64,000 nucleotides of DNA from Gemmatimonadaceae bacterium (lineage in GTDB: Bacteria; Gemmatimonadota; Gemmatimonadetes; Gemmatimonadales; Gemmatimonadaceae): the NCBI GenBank assembly GCA_025934775.1, contig JAICWO010000005.1, positions 62,001-126,000 of the forward strand, written 5' to 3'. A program made the position numbers and the translations under genes. The notes under the pieces were generated by a model that did no database searches, was not told where the DNA came from, and saw nothing but the letters and a program-made list of their open reading frames with translations. Of this stretch, positions 18,569 to 27,218 are shown in pieces. Each line of letters opens with the position of its first letter. Position 1 is the first letter of the stretch.

Positions 18569-18970
18569 CGTGCGCCATTTCGCGTACCTGGACGACAACT
18601 CGCGCATGTCGCAGGTCGCCGCCGTCGCTCGCAGCGCGTTGAATGACAACATTATCCGCGAGCGCGCGATCTTTGAACCCTGCCGCGCCAGAAAGGAGAA
18701 CAGGTGGTCTCCGGTTCGGTCGGCGTTCCGATGTAGCGTCGTTCAGCTTCGCTGGGTCGAGCTCAGACAAATCGATGTCGCGCGCTAAGTCGCGCCCGAC
18801 CCCTTCGCCTTGGCGAAAGGCGACCGTCGAAAAAAGTCCACCAAACTCTCAGGCTCTGCGGCGTCGGTCGGTCCCGTTTCCGTGTCGGATTCAGGTGGCT
18901 TGTCTAACGTGCGCGCATCCTCCTTCTCGCTTGGCCTCAGCCTGGCGCCGTCAGCCGGCAATCGCGTGCA

Positions 18971-20290
18971 TTACGTCGCGATCGTATAGCCGAGAGCACG
19001 ATAACCCGCCTGCCGCTTTGCGCTCATGCGAGCGAGCACCGGGACTAGTCCATCGACATAGTCGTACACAACAACGTCTCGTTTGCCGTTGTAGTCACGG
19101 TGCAGACGTCCGACATATTGCGCGAGCGTGCCCTTCCAAGCAATCGGCACTGCCAAGAAGAGCGCATCGAGCCGCGCATCGTCGAAGCCTTCGCCCAAGT
19201 ACCGACCAGTCGACAGGATGATCCGCGGCCGACTGGCGTCGTCGCGCAGGGCAGCGTTCACAGCGTGGCGTTCAGAGGCCTTCATAGCTCCACGCAGCAC
19301 GATAACGTCAGCCGTGTCTTGCAGCTGTTCCGCGAGGGCGTCGAGATGATCGCGACGCTCCGTAAGGACGAGGGGTGACCGGCCCGCTGCAACGGCCGCA
19401 CGGACATCTTCAACAATTTGGGAATTCCGTCGTGTATCGGATGTGAGGGCGCGGTACACATCGGTTATCGAAGGACGGTCCTCGGCAATCGCGGTTGGAA
19501 GGCGAAATGTTGTGTCGCGCACGAGCACACGATGGTCGATGCCGCTTTGCAGCGCATGTGCTTTGTGCTCGACGCGGTACCTCACCGGTCCGCATTGCAT
19601 CAGGATGATTGGGTGGTGTCCATCCCGTCTTGCAACGGTCGCCGAAAGTCCGAGGACATAGCGCGCTCTTGAGCGGCGTGCAACGAGTTCGAAGCTCGCC
19701 GCCGACAGGTGATGGCATTCATCGACCACGAGGTGACCGTATCCCGCGATCTCATCTGATACGACGCCGCGCCGTACGAGGCTCTGAATCACCGCGACAT
19801 CGATCACGCCTGTTGGCTTCCGGCGGCCACCACCAACGACGCCAATGTCTGAGCGGTCCACCGATAGGAATGAAGCGAGGCGCTCCACCCATTGCGTCAA
19901 TAGCTCACGGCGGTGCACGAGAACCAGCGTGCTGCATCCGCGCGTGGCAATCAGTGATGCCGCGACAACCGTCTTGCCGAAGGCTGTCGCGGCTGCCAAT
20001 ACTCCGAAATCGTGATGCAACAGAGCGCCGGATGCGAGCGCCTGCTCTTCACGGAGCTCTCCGACGAATTGTAGCTCGAGCGCTGCACCGGACTCCCGCT
20101 TGTCGTCAACCTGCGGCGCGACGCCGTGTGATTTCAACAGGTCGACGGTCTCGTCGATGCATCCGCGTGGAAGGGCAATGTGGCGCGCATGAATCTCGGC
20201 GCACGAGATGATTCGGGGCTTGCCGTGCGTGGATAACCGCATCGCTTGTGCGCGGAAGAATTCCGGATTCTGAAATGCGGCGAGACGCAT
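18971..20290 (-). CDS. Superfamily II helicase part of a TOTE-type primase-helicase
   Basis: 439 residues. It begins RLAAFQNPEFFRAQAMRLST, which in the TOTE conflict-system family is an internal junction between the archaeo-eukaryotic primase and the helicase. Helicase motifs: Walker A TAFGKT, motif Ia VLVHRRELL, Walker B VDECHHLS, motif III LSATVARRDG, motif VI QYVGRLHRDY. Its ATG lies inside the TGATG that ends the preceding frame. Shifting that frame by one base restores PPALVARLMRLAAF, so it originally belonged to a single longer protein. It could still be made as a free helicase by coupling. Confidence 0.85.
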   Translation of the reverse strand: MRLAAFQNPEFFRAQAMRLSTHGKPRIISCAEIHARHIALPRGCIDETVDLLKSHGVAPQVDDKRESGAALELQFVGELREEQALASGALLHHDFGVLAAATAFGKTVVAASLIATRGCSTLVLVHRRELLTQWVERLASFLSVDRSDIGVVGGGRRKPTGVIDVAVIQSLVRRGVVSDEIAGYGHLVVDECHHLSAASFELVARRSRARYVLGLSATVARRDGHHPIILMQCGPVRYRVEHKAHALQSGIDHRVLVRDTTFRLPTAIAEDRPSITDVYRALTSDTRRNSQIVEDVRAAVAAGRSPLVLTERRDHLDALAEQLQDTADVIVLRGAMKASERHAVNAALRDDASRPRIILSTGRYLGEGFDDARLDALFLAVPIAWKGTLAQYVGRLHRDYNGKRDVVVYDYVDGLVPVLARMSAKRQAGYRALGYTIAT

Positions 20291-21450
20291 CAGCCGAGCG
20301 ACGAGCGCGGGCGGAGGGCGGTGCGGTCGATGTAGATGCCGTCGGCGACGACGACTTGGACCGAATCAGGCAGTGGCTCGGTAATGGGCGTGTCCGTGGA
20401 CCGTCGCGACGGTGGCGCAAGCCACGGCTCACATGCTTCATCATCTTCCACTGGCATCCGCACGCCGACAATGCGCCCGCGTGCTTCGGCCTCCGCGACG
20501 ACGCGTTCGACGGTCGCGCGCGAAATGGGCGTGAGTGACGAGAGGAATGCCCATTGATCCTCGAATGGGTGCAGATCGCTGTCGAGGAAGAGCGTGTTTC
20601 CGTGCTTCCGTGCGCGTGCTTGGAGAGGGAGGGCGATGAGATTGCCGAATCCTCCCGCCGGCATAGTGTCCTGCGATGGGAAGAAGCGGTCGTAGGAGGC
20701 GAAGCCGATTTCCGGACGCCGGTCTATTGTTTCGGTGAGAACGACGAAACCGAGTTGGCGGGCGAGCCGAGCAGGCAAGGGCTCCTCGAAGAACAGCCAC
20801 GCGTGACCGCCCGCACCGGATCGCTATCGTTCAAGGCCGACCGAGATGTTCAGCTTCTGGCACGTCTCGACGAAGGCGATCGTGTCGGAGGCCCAGTGTT
20901 CGCCGTCGAAGTCGACCGCTAGGAAATGGCACGTGTTGTCTGGAAGGAGCGGATATACACCGGCGACAAAATCGGTAGAGGTTGATTTGTTGGAAGGACC
21001 GCCGAGATGACGGCGAATGATTTCATCCGAAATCGGGATGAATGCCTGGTGGGGGCATTCGCCGCACTTCACGCGCGGTTTGTTACAGATGCCGGGCTTC
21101 CATTCGTTGTTGCAGGCCGGAGCATACCCGGACTCCCCACTCTTGGCATTCTCCCAGTGGACTGGGAAGACGTCGCCTCGACCCGCGAAGAGGCGGCGAA
21201 AGAGCGCGATCTTGTCGGCCGACGGAGATCGCTTTGTGACGAGCGGCGTTGTCGCGCGTTCGGGCGTTGAAAGCCGCGCCGAGACGTTCGGAACATGACG
21301 CTCCAGGGCGACGAGTTCTTCATTCAGCGCCCGTCGTTCCGTCGCGATCGCGTCGAGACGTTCGCGAATCTCAGCGATTCGCCGATGTTCGTCCGGTTTT
21401 GTCATTCGGGCTCTGGAAGGCTCCCGATTGAGCCTCTCTTCGACCGCCAT
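20290..21450 (-). pseudogene. TOTE-type archaeo-eukaryotic primase part, broken by amber stop and frameshift
   Basis: The N-terminal part is a coiled segment (IRERLDAIATERRALNEEL), then the primase domain with a Cys cluster (C...GIC...VKCGEC) and motif I FLAVDFDGEHW. The frame stops at TAG 20824-20826 (LNISVGLER then stop). The next codons in the same frame read RSGAGGHAWLFFEEP, the second catalytic block (GGHxWLFF), and continue through FASYDRFFPSQDT and GGFGNLIALPLQ. One base (TCG to TAG) explains the stop. Near 20311-20320 a 1-nt loss shifts the frame so it ends RPRSSLG instead of running into the helicase. The locus is therefore a relic unless recoding occurs. Confidence 0.85.
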
Positions 21451-21456
21451 GCTGCG

Positions 21457-21493
21457 CTGGCAATAATATTCTCAGACATTATATTATTGCCAG
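21457..21493. promoter_or_regulatory. Palindromic operator/promoter between TOTE and AbiE genes
   Basis: Perfect 13-bp arms ctggcaataatat / atattattgccag with an 11-nt loop, A+T-rich in a G+C-rich setting. On the plus strand tggcaa (21458-21463), a 16-bp spacer and tatatt (21480-21485) resemble -35/-10 elements. By symmetry a minus-strand promoter overlaps it. AbiEi antitoxins are known to repress their own promoters by binding inverted repeats, so this is the likely operator for both directions. Confidence 0.7.
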
Positions 21494-21512
21494 TCCTCAC
21501 AGCACGGAATCG

Positions 21513-22193
21513 ATGAGATCGCGTCAATGGACTACCAAGCTCTACGATATCGCCGAAAGCCAGCTCGGCTACTTCACGGCTGCGCAGGCCCGAGCGACTG
21601 GCATCCAACAGGTTCGCCTGATCCAGCTCCATCAAAGTGGTGACGTCGAGCGCGTCAGTCGTGGCGTATATCGGCTCGTGCGATTTCCATTGTCGCCCCT
21701 CGGCCAATATATGGAGGCGGCGCTCTGGCCACAGGTGCGTCGCCCAGAAGCTCTCGCGGTTATTTCACACGTCTCAGCGCTTGCGCTCCACGAGCTCTCC
21801 GAAGTCAGCCCGGCGAAGATCCACATCACACTACCCTCTGGTCTGCGCCTTCGACGCGCAGTACCACCTCATCTAGTTCTGCATTTTGCGACGCTGGCGC
21901 CGGACGACGTGCAGGTGGTCGAAGGTGTGCCAGTGACCACACCGACTCGGACGATTCGCGATGCACATGCCGCGCACCTGGGGACGGCACTGGTGAGACG
22001 TGCGATCGCTGATGGACGCCGCACAGGCCGACTGACGCATAACGAGGCCGACCGGCTCACGCGAGAACTGCTCGCCGAACCGACTCCAAGGAGAAAAAGC
22101 GCGAAGCTGAAAGCGGACATTGACACAACGTCAACCAAAACGCGCCGTCAACGAGGCAAAACTCCCGTGAGGCGCGGAGTACAAGGTCGGTGA
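21513..22193 (+). CDS. abiEi: Type IV toxin-antitoxin antitoxin, AbiEi family
   Basis: 226 residues. N-terminal winged-helix domain (LYDIAESQLGYFTAAQARATGI ... VERVSRGVYRLVRFP) followed by the AbiEi C-terminal domain (VISHVSALALHELSEVSPAKIHITLP). In this family the antitoxin represses the operon and counteracts AbiEii without direct binding. The C-terminal 35 residues are basic (PRRKSAKLKADIDTTSTKTR). It overlaps abiEii by 4 bp (GTGA), and a palindromic operator lies 20 bp upstream. Confidence 0.9.
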   Translation: MRSRQWTTKLYDIAESQLGYFTAAQARATGIQQVRLIQLHQSGDVERVSRGVYRLVRFPLSPLGQYMEAALWPQVRRPEALAVISHVSALALHELSEVSPAKIHITLPSGLRLRRAVPPHLVLHFATLAPDDVQVVEGVPVTTPTRTIRDAHAAHLGTALVRRAIADGRRTGRLTHNEADRLTRELLAEPTPRRKSAKLKADIDTTSTKTRRQRGKTPVRRGVQGR

Positions 22194-23059
22194 CGGAACC
22201 GCGACGAAAGCGACCCGGCGGGCCGCCGCCATCGGCCGGCGTGCTGGCTCGGTATGCCCGCGCCTACGCCAAAGAGCTTGGCGTCAGCGAAGCTCGCGTC
22301 CGCGCGTGGATTTCATACATGATCCTCGCCGGCATCCTCGAGCAAGTCGGCGAGAGCGCCGACGCTTACCAATTCACTGTGAAAGGCGGGGTCGCGCTCG
22401 AACTGCGGCTGAAAGACCGGGCGCGCGCGACGAAGGACATCGATCTCGTATTGCATCATGACGAAGCCGATCTCGCGCGCGCCCTCGAGCATGCCGTCGA
22501 CGTAGGCGCTCGCGGTGGCTATCAAGGCTTCCGGTTTCGTCGAAAGAGTGAACCGCTCGTTCTCGAGAACCGCACGATCAGTGTTGAGTTTGCGGTTACC
22601 TACGAGGGCGGAGCGTGGACGAGCATCATCGTCGACGTTGCTCGCGCCGAACCAGGAGAGGGCGAGATAGAGCTGATATCGGCCGTTCCGCTCCAGGAGG
22701 CAGTCGGCATCATCGGACCGACCGAGCTGGCCTGTCTCCCGCTGCGAATGCACGTCGCGCAGAAATTTCACGGAATGACACTGCCCCCGCGACCCGGCAA
22801 ACGGAATGAACGATTCAAGGACTTGGTCGATATCCTGCTGATGGAGGCGCTCGTCACCGACTACGCGGGACTTCGAGAAGCGTGCGAATCCGTGTTTCGC
22901 ACGCGTGACACGCACACCTGGCCGCCGGTGCTCGAGCTGCCGTCGCATTGGACCGAGCCGTTCGCGGCGCTTGCGCGCGAGCTCAATCTTCCCGTGATCG
23001 ATGGGCATCAAGCCATGGCGCGCGTCCGGGCGTTCGTTGATAGAATCCGAAATGCCTAG
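22190..23059 (+). CDS. abiEii: Type IV TA nucleotidyltransferase toxin, AbiEii family
   Basis: 289 residues from GTG 22190. The nucleotidyltransferase signature is FTVKGGVALELRL (G66-G67) followed by RATKDIDLVL (D83, D85), the metal-binding acidic pair of the DNA polymerase-beta fold. AbiEii-type toxins transfer nucleotides to RNA targets such as tRNA acceptor ends and stop growth during phage infection. The C-terminal half (GPTELACLPLRMHVAQKFHG...) is also found as a decayed copy at 26728-27090. It overlaps the next gene by 8 bp. Confidence 0.92.
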   Translation: MTEPRRKRPGGPPPSAGVLARYARAYAKELGVSEARVRAWISYMILAGILEQVGESADAYQFTVKGGVALELRLKDRARATKDIDLVLHHDEADLARALEHAVDVGARGGYQGFRFRRKSEPLVLENRTISVEFAVTYEGGAWTSIIVDVARAEPGEGEIELISAVPLQEAVGIIGPTELACLPLRMHVAQKFHGMTLPPRPGKRNERFKDLVDILLMEALVTDYAGLREACESVFRTRDTHTWPPVLELPSHWTEPFAALARELNLPVIDGHQAMARVRAFVDRIRNA

Positions 23060-23783
23060 GCCTAAGTTCACCGGGGTGCAGGGTCAGTACTTGTCTTTCA
23101 TCGATGCGTACGGGCGCATCCACGGTCGCGCGCCTGCCGAGGTCGATCTCCAACGCCACTTCGGCGTAACGCCGCCGAGTGTTCATCAAATGATCCTGGC
23201 GCTAGAGAGGAAGGGCTTGATCACCAGAACTGCCGGCGTTGCCCGGTCAATCGAGCTGAGAGTCTCTTCCGAGGAACTTCCGCCGCTCGCGCACGAGCCG
23301 TTGCGTGGGGGGACGCGATCGACGTCCGCGGTTGCATCGTATCGCCGGCCGCGGCCAGCGACGAAGACGACGGTAGCGAACAGGACGGCGAAGCGGACGA
23401 AACTCGATCCCGCGACCGAGTACATCGACAGCTCGTTGATGAGCCAGCGCTTGCGACACGATCGGCACGTATCTGCCCTGATCGACGGTCGATACGGTGT
23501 GTATCGAGTCCAGGCAAAGCTGACTCGCCGAGTCGATGGCGATTGCACATGTCCGTCCGACATCTGGCCCTGCAAGCACGTGCGTGCGCTCCACGCCACA
23601 TGGGCCCGAAACCCGAGCAGTTTCTTCGATGTAATGGCGTTTCTACGATCGCTCGATACGCGCGATAAAGCTGAGTTGGTCGACGCCATTGGCCGAATCG
23701 TCGCCAGCTATCCACAAACTCTTGCGCTGCTCGGCGTCCAGGGGTTCAACGACGAGACCGACGATTCAGGCGACGACTATTGA
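23052..23783 (+). CDS. LexA-type winged-helix / SWIM zinc-finger fusion protein
   Basis: 243 residues from ATG 23052, which lies inside the last codons of abiEii. Residues 5-62 resemble the LexA repressor N-terminal DNA-binding domain (YLSFIDAYGRIHGRAPAEVD ... SVHQMILALERKGLITRT). No S24 peptidase follows. Instead, after a basic linker, residues 160-180 form a SWIM zinc finger: C165-x-C167 ... C174-x-H176 in GDCTCPSDIWPCKHVRAL. Two DNA-binding or protein-binding modules in one chain, coupled to a toxin gene, suggest an extra regulator or DNA sensor of the AbiE operon. Function is not known. Confidence 0.75.
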   Translation: MPRPKFTGVQGQYLSFIDAYGRIHGRAPAEVDLQRHFGVTPPSVHQMILALERKGLITRTAGVARSIELRVSSEELPPLAHEPLRGGTRSTSAVASYRRPRPATKTTVANRTAKRTKLDPATEYIDSSLMSQRLRHDRHVSALIDGRYGVYRVQAKLTRRVDGDCTCPSDIWPCKHVRALHATWARNPSSFFDVMAFLRSLDTRDKAELVDAIGRIVASYPQTLALLGVQGFNDETDDSGDDY

Positions 23784-23961
23784 GATCCTCATCGTTCTAG
23801 ACCTAGGACGCCGTGGCGCCCGGCTCGACCGTGTTGGGGTATGTGGGGTATGTGAAACGCCTCAATCCGCGTGAAAACCATTCGCGAACCTGCAGGATGT
23901 CAGGTGCGACAAAGTGCGATTCTGCCGGCGTTTGCGGGTTCGGAGCACTCGCTTACCCCAC

Positions 23962-24010
23962 AATGGGGTTCAGGGGGTCGCGGGTTCAAATCCCGCCGTC
24001 CCGATTTAAA
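23962..24010 (+). repeat. att-like core, copy 2 (tRNA-Pro 3' half)
   Basis: All 49 bp are identical to 18352-18400. There is no 5' half of a tRNA here, so it is not a functional tRNA gene. It marks the right end of element 1 and left end of element 2. Confidence 0.9.
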
Positions 24011-24030
24011 CCGATCAAGCAGAAAGACTT

Positions 24031-24060
24031 ACGGCGGCCCAGGCCGCCGTTTGTCGTTTC
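24031..24060 (+). terminator. Duplicated tRNA terminator hairpin
   Basis: acggcggcc / ggccgccgt stem followed by ttgtcgtttc, as at 18421. The flanking actt and tcgtttcgg are also conserved, so the duplicated unit is longer than the att core. Confidence 0.6.
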
Positions 24061-24534
24061 GGGTGAACTTACACCGCTACGGATGAGCACTAAGTCGTTC
24101 TTCCGCAAGATCTCAAGGAACCACTTCGGGCAATTTCGTCGGCCCAGATACCGAAAGTGGCGCGAGTGGTGGTGTAAGTTTCGCGGCAAACCGCGCAGAA
24201 ATGCCGCAGCGCCCGCGGCAACGTCGCGATGGGCTCAGCAAGGCAACACGTTGTGCTGGCTTGACATCCACAAGAACTGACTCGGTTGAACGCTACTGCC
24301 CCTGAACGCCGCGCAGGGGCGTTTCGGCGCAGTGCCAGGTCGTTGCTGGCCGAGGACACCCGCGCAATGATTGAGGCATGGGGCAGGACTATCACATTTG
24401 AATCTGCTGCTCGCCCGGCATGCGCGATGCCGCCGTTGCCGGCAGTGGAAATCTCCCCCAATCTTATGGATCGACTGAATCGACCATCGGAAGTGAGTTC
24501 AGGATGGCGTCGATCCGGGACGATCGGCGAGTCG

Positions 24535-24987
24535 CTATCGCCGTAGCACCGCGGTTCCCGCCGGGATGTTGCGTCGTCCGCGGCTCAACCGGAGCAGCGC
24601 TTCGATCCTATACCGCCCCGGCGATAGCGAATCGCCCAGTATGTGCGCGACGGAGTCCACCCGTGAGAGCGTGATGCTCGATCGACCGGCGATCTGGACG
24701 TTGCGGCTCATATCGAAGCACAAGGACAATGAGCCATCCCACACGGGCGTGCCACGACCTCCCCTCGTCTCATACACCCGCGCGACCACCGGGCAATCGG
24801 CGGCGATCTCGAGCTTGACTGATTCCTTTTCCGGATTGGCGAGCGTGACCGAGGTGCGGAGCACGCGGCCGCTGTCGGCGGTTCGCGCTAGGGCAGTGAC
24901 GCGAAGATCTCCGAGCGGCACCGTGGTCGATTGGGCGGAGGCTCTGCTGAGCGCGAGCGCGCAGACGAGTGCGGTCGTGAGTCGCAT
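24535..24987 (-). CDS. Secreted protein resembling a BsuPI-type proteinase inhibitor domain
   Basis: 150 residues from ATG 24987. Signal peptide MRLTTALVCALALSRASAQ, then a single beta-rich domain (VLRTSVTLANPEKESVKLEI ... TPVWDGSLSLCFDM ... LSPGRYRIEALLRL). The order 'variable N-P, vWd.S, L.pG.Y.i.a' resembles the BsuPI domain; the match is by pattern only. It lies 97 bp downstream of a secreted serine protease on the same strand, which makes an inhibitor or modulator role attractive. Confidence 0.5.
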   Translation of the reverse strand: MRLTTALVCALALSRASAQSTTVPLGDLRVTALARTADSGRVLRTSVTLANPEKESVKLEIAADCPVVARVYETRGGRGTPVWDGSLSLCFDMSRNVQIAGRSSITLSRVDSVAHILGDSLSPGRYRIEALLRLSRGRRNIPAGTAVLRR

Positions 24988-25084
24988 TTGAGCATCCTGT
25001 CGTGTGTACCGCCCTCCCGCAAGCGCCTCCGGCACGCACCACGATCGTAAGGCGTACCGGAGGAGTATGCCCTGACGGGCTCGC

Positions 25085-26575
25085 CTATTGCCAGACTCCA
25101 GAGACATTCAGGCCGAGCCAGCAATTCGTGTCACTTCCACAAATCGTTGGCAGGTCCGCACGCGTCAATTCGTATCGGACGTATACGTACGGGCTGTATG
25201 CGCCCTCCGAGCCTGTGCCACCCCAATGAATTCCGACGATCCGCGCATACTGCCCGCTCACATCGACCTGGAATATCGGCGAGCCGCTGTCGCCATCGGC
25301 GTTCGCGGCGGAATATGAATCCTGGCACAGCAAATAGAACCCCGACCAGTACGCCGGCTGGTTGAAGCAGGTGCCGCTCAGGAAGCCGTTGGTCCACCCC
25401 GACGCCTTACCCACTTTGCTCACGAGCGTACCCGCCATCGAGTTGCCGCTGTTCTGTGTTGAATCGACAATCACCCAGGTCGGCGTGAACACGTCGATCG
25501 TCGTCTCTCCACTGTTCACGTTGCCAGTTGGATGAGCGATCGCCGCCATGCTGCCGTCGCCGTCGAGGTAGCCGACGAGTGCGGCGTCCGCGAGGGAGCA
25601 GCGGTATCCCGCCGGACAGTTTCCATAGGTCGCATTGTCCCACGGTGGCTGGCGCGTTTCCCAGCCGATGTAATAGTCGCTAGCGAAGAAGGGGCCCTGC
25701 GAGATGCGTGTCGGGGTGACCTCACCGGGCGTCTGCATGCAGTGCGACGCGGTCACGAACAAGTGTGTGTGGTCGTAGACGTACGATCCGGTCACTGGCT
25801 CGTACTTCACCTTCTGCGTGTTGAATCCGAGAGTACAGTTGCCGATGGGCGTGGAGACTTGCGTACCGCCGAGCGCTGGGCGGATGGCATCCGTCAGGTC
25901 CTGCCCAGCTTGTTGAAAGTGGAAAGGCGCCACGACAGGAACGCTGATCGCGTCCGGCGGAATGTTAAGCGACGCGGCGACCGCCAGGACGGCACGCGCG
26001 GCATCCGCAGTCTTGACTGCGATCTTCACCACGTTGTTCACCTCGTCGATGTCCGTGTACGTCAGATCGGCCATCGATGCTACGGTGCGAAACACCGCGT
26101 CATGCCAGTGGCGCAGCTGCCGGAAGTCGTACTTCGCGGTCATATAGCGCGCAGCTTTCGGCGCTGCGCCTCGGCGCCACGGATGCCGGAGCGCAAAGTC
26201 GTGCACATGCACGTCGGCGGCCGCCGCGCCGGTTCGATCGGTCATGAGCACAACCGGCGCTCCCGTGCTGTCGTAGTACATCCCGGCGAATCCCGGAACG
26301 AGATCGACGAAGTCGTCGAACTCGTCATCGAGCGTCTTGGGACGCCCCTGCGCGCCCGCGGCAACCACAGTCGTACGTGAGCGGGCTAGCGCGACAAGTC
26401 CTCGTCCGCTCGTGCTTGGTTCGACGGGCCCGTCGCATGCGGCGGCACATAGCGCGATCATAGCGATGACGGCATGCCCGGTCCAGACCCTTCGCCCGGT
26501 CCATGACGACGGGCGACATTCCTCAGACGGAATGCGACTCGTGCCTCCGAACTCACATTCTGCTCGTTGCATCAT
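25085..26575 (-). CDS. Secreted trypsin-like (S1) serine protease, probable lipoprotein
   Basis: 496 residues from ATG 26575 (gaggggaag upstream). An N-terminal hydrophobic segment ends ALCAAACDG, a poor lipobox or a signal peptide. The catalytic triad is recognisable: His in LFVTASHC, Asp in SLADAALVGY and Ser in DADGDSGSPIF near the C-terminus. A proregion-like N-terminal 200 residues contains a DLVPGFAGMYYDSTG segment. A start at 26572 is equally possible. It may be self-processing and exported; its placement on a tRNA element beside defence genes is unusual cargo. Confidence 0.8.
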   Translation of the reverse strand: MMQRAECEFGGTSRIPSEECRPSSWTGRRVWTGHAVIAMIALCAAACDGPVEPSTSGRGLVALARSRTTVVAAGAQGRPKTLDDEFDDFVDLVPGFAGMYYDSTGAPVVLMTDRTGAAAADVHVHDFALRHPWRRGAAPKAARYMTAKYDFRQLRHWHDAVFRTVASMADLTYTDIDEVNNVVKIAVKTADAARAVLAVAASLNIPPDAISVPVVAPFHFQQAGQDLTDAIRPALGGTQVSTPIGNCTLGFNTQKVKYEPVTGSYVYDHTHLFVTASHCMQTPGEVTPTRISQGPFFASDYYIGWETRQPPWDNATYGNCPAGYRCSLADAALVGYLDGDGSMAAIAHPTGNVNSGETTIDVFTPTWVIVDSTQNSGNSMAGTLVSKVGKASGWTNGFLSGTCFNQPAYWSGFYLLCQDSYSAANADGDSGSPIFQVDVSGQYARIVGIHWGGTGSEGAYSPYVYVRYELTRADLPTICGSDTNCWLGLNVSGVWQ

Positions 26576-26727
26576 CTTCCCCTCGACCAACCAACGCCGA
26601 ATGGCGGTGCTACCTCGCACGACGCTGATCGCAAGCACTCTTGGCGCTTGATCGGCTCCGGTGAGTATGTGACTCGTACTTCTACAATACAAGTCAGAAT
26701 ATGCAAATAGGCGGGGAATCGTGAACC

Positions 26728-27090
26728 GGCATCACGGGGCCGACCGAGCTGGCTTGTCTCCCGCTGCGCATGCACGTCGCACAGAAACTTCACGGAATGA
26801 CACTGCCACCGCGGTCCGGCAAGCGGAACGAGCGATTCAAGGACTTGGTCGACGTCTTCTTGATGGAGGCACTCGTTACTGACTACGCGGGGCTTCGCGA
26901 AGCTGCGAATCAGTGTTTCGGACTCGCGGCACTCACGACTGGCCGCCCGTGCTGGAGCTGCCGTCGCACTGGGTCGAGCCTTTCGCCGCGCTTGCGAGCG
27001 ACCTCGACCTTCCCGTGCTTGGCGTGCGCGAAGCGATAGAGCGCGTGAGGGCATTCGTCGGGAGAATCCGTGGTGCCTTACCGCCGGCAA
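26728..27090 (+). pseudogene. Decayed 3' end of an abiEii gene
   Basis: Nucleotide-level similarity to the abiEii C-terminus is high (LACLPLRMHVAQKLHGMTLP, KRNERFKDLVDVFLMEALVT). The 5' half is missing, and a 1-nt shift near 26910 separates it from WPPVLELPSHWVEPFAALA. The LexA-SWIM gene that follows in element 1 is absent. It shows that a second AbiE element once sat at this tRNA. Confidence 0.85.
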
Positions 27091-27107
27091 TCGATCTCAC
27101 GCGTTTT

Positions 27108-27127
27108 TGGGGTATGTGAGGTATGTC
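27108..27127 (+). repeat. Arm-like repeat tggggtatgt-gaggtatgt at the right end of element 2
   Basis: Matches the pairs at 18548 and 23835. The following sequence up to the att-like core is also recognisably related to 23853-23961. Confidence 0.45.
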
Positions 27128-27218
27128 GAATTCCTCAATCTGCGCGAACACCGTTCGTGAGTGAGGTAACGTGCTGAGCTGCGCGAAGTTGTAGGCGTGG
27201 AGCGCTCGGTTACCCCAC

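Larger units (their letters stand above)
18395..18970. other. Left end of element 1; non-coding, with terminator and arm-type repeats
   Basis: No gene is supported and no integrase or excisionase is seen. It contains the tRNA terminator (18421-18450), an inverted ataccccac (about 18460), and two direct copies of tggggtatgt (18548-18557, 18559-18568). Confidence 0.6.
23784..24534. other. Junction region between element 1 and element 2
   Basis: No gene is supported. It holds the arm-like tggggtatgt pair (23835-23853), an inverted taccccac (about 23955), att-like core copy 2 (23962-24010) and a duplicated tRNA terminator (24031-24060). 24070-24534 shows nothing recognisable. Confidence 0.6.

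Noticed and set aside
18395-18970. Integrase or excisionase in the left end of element 1
   Set aside because: No frame with tyrosine-recombinase motifs (R..HxxR..Y) is seen on either strand.
24067-24290. Short basic frame (SFFRKISRNHFGQF...) after att copy 2
   Set aside because: No recognisable domain, no ribosome site, and the frame runs through the att repeat.
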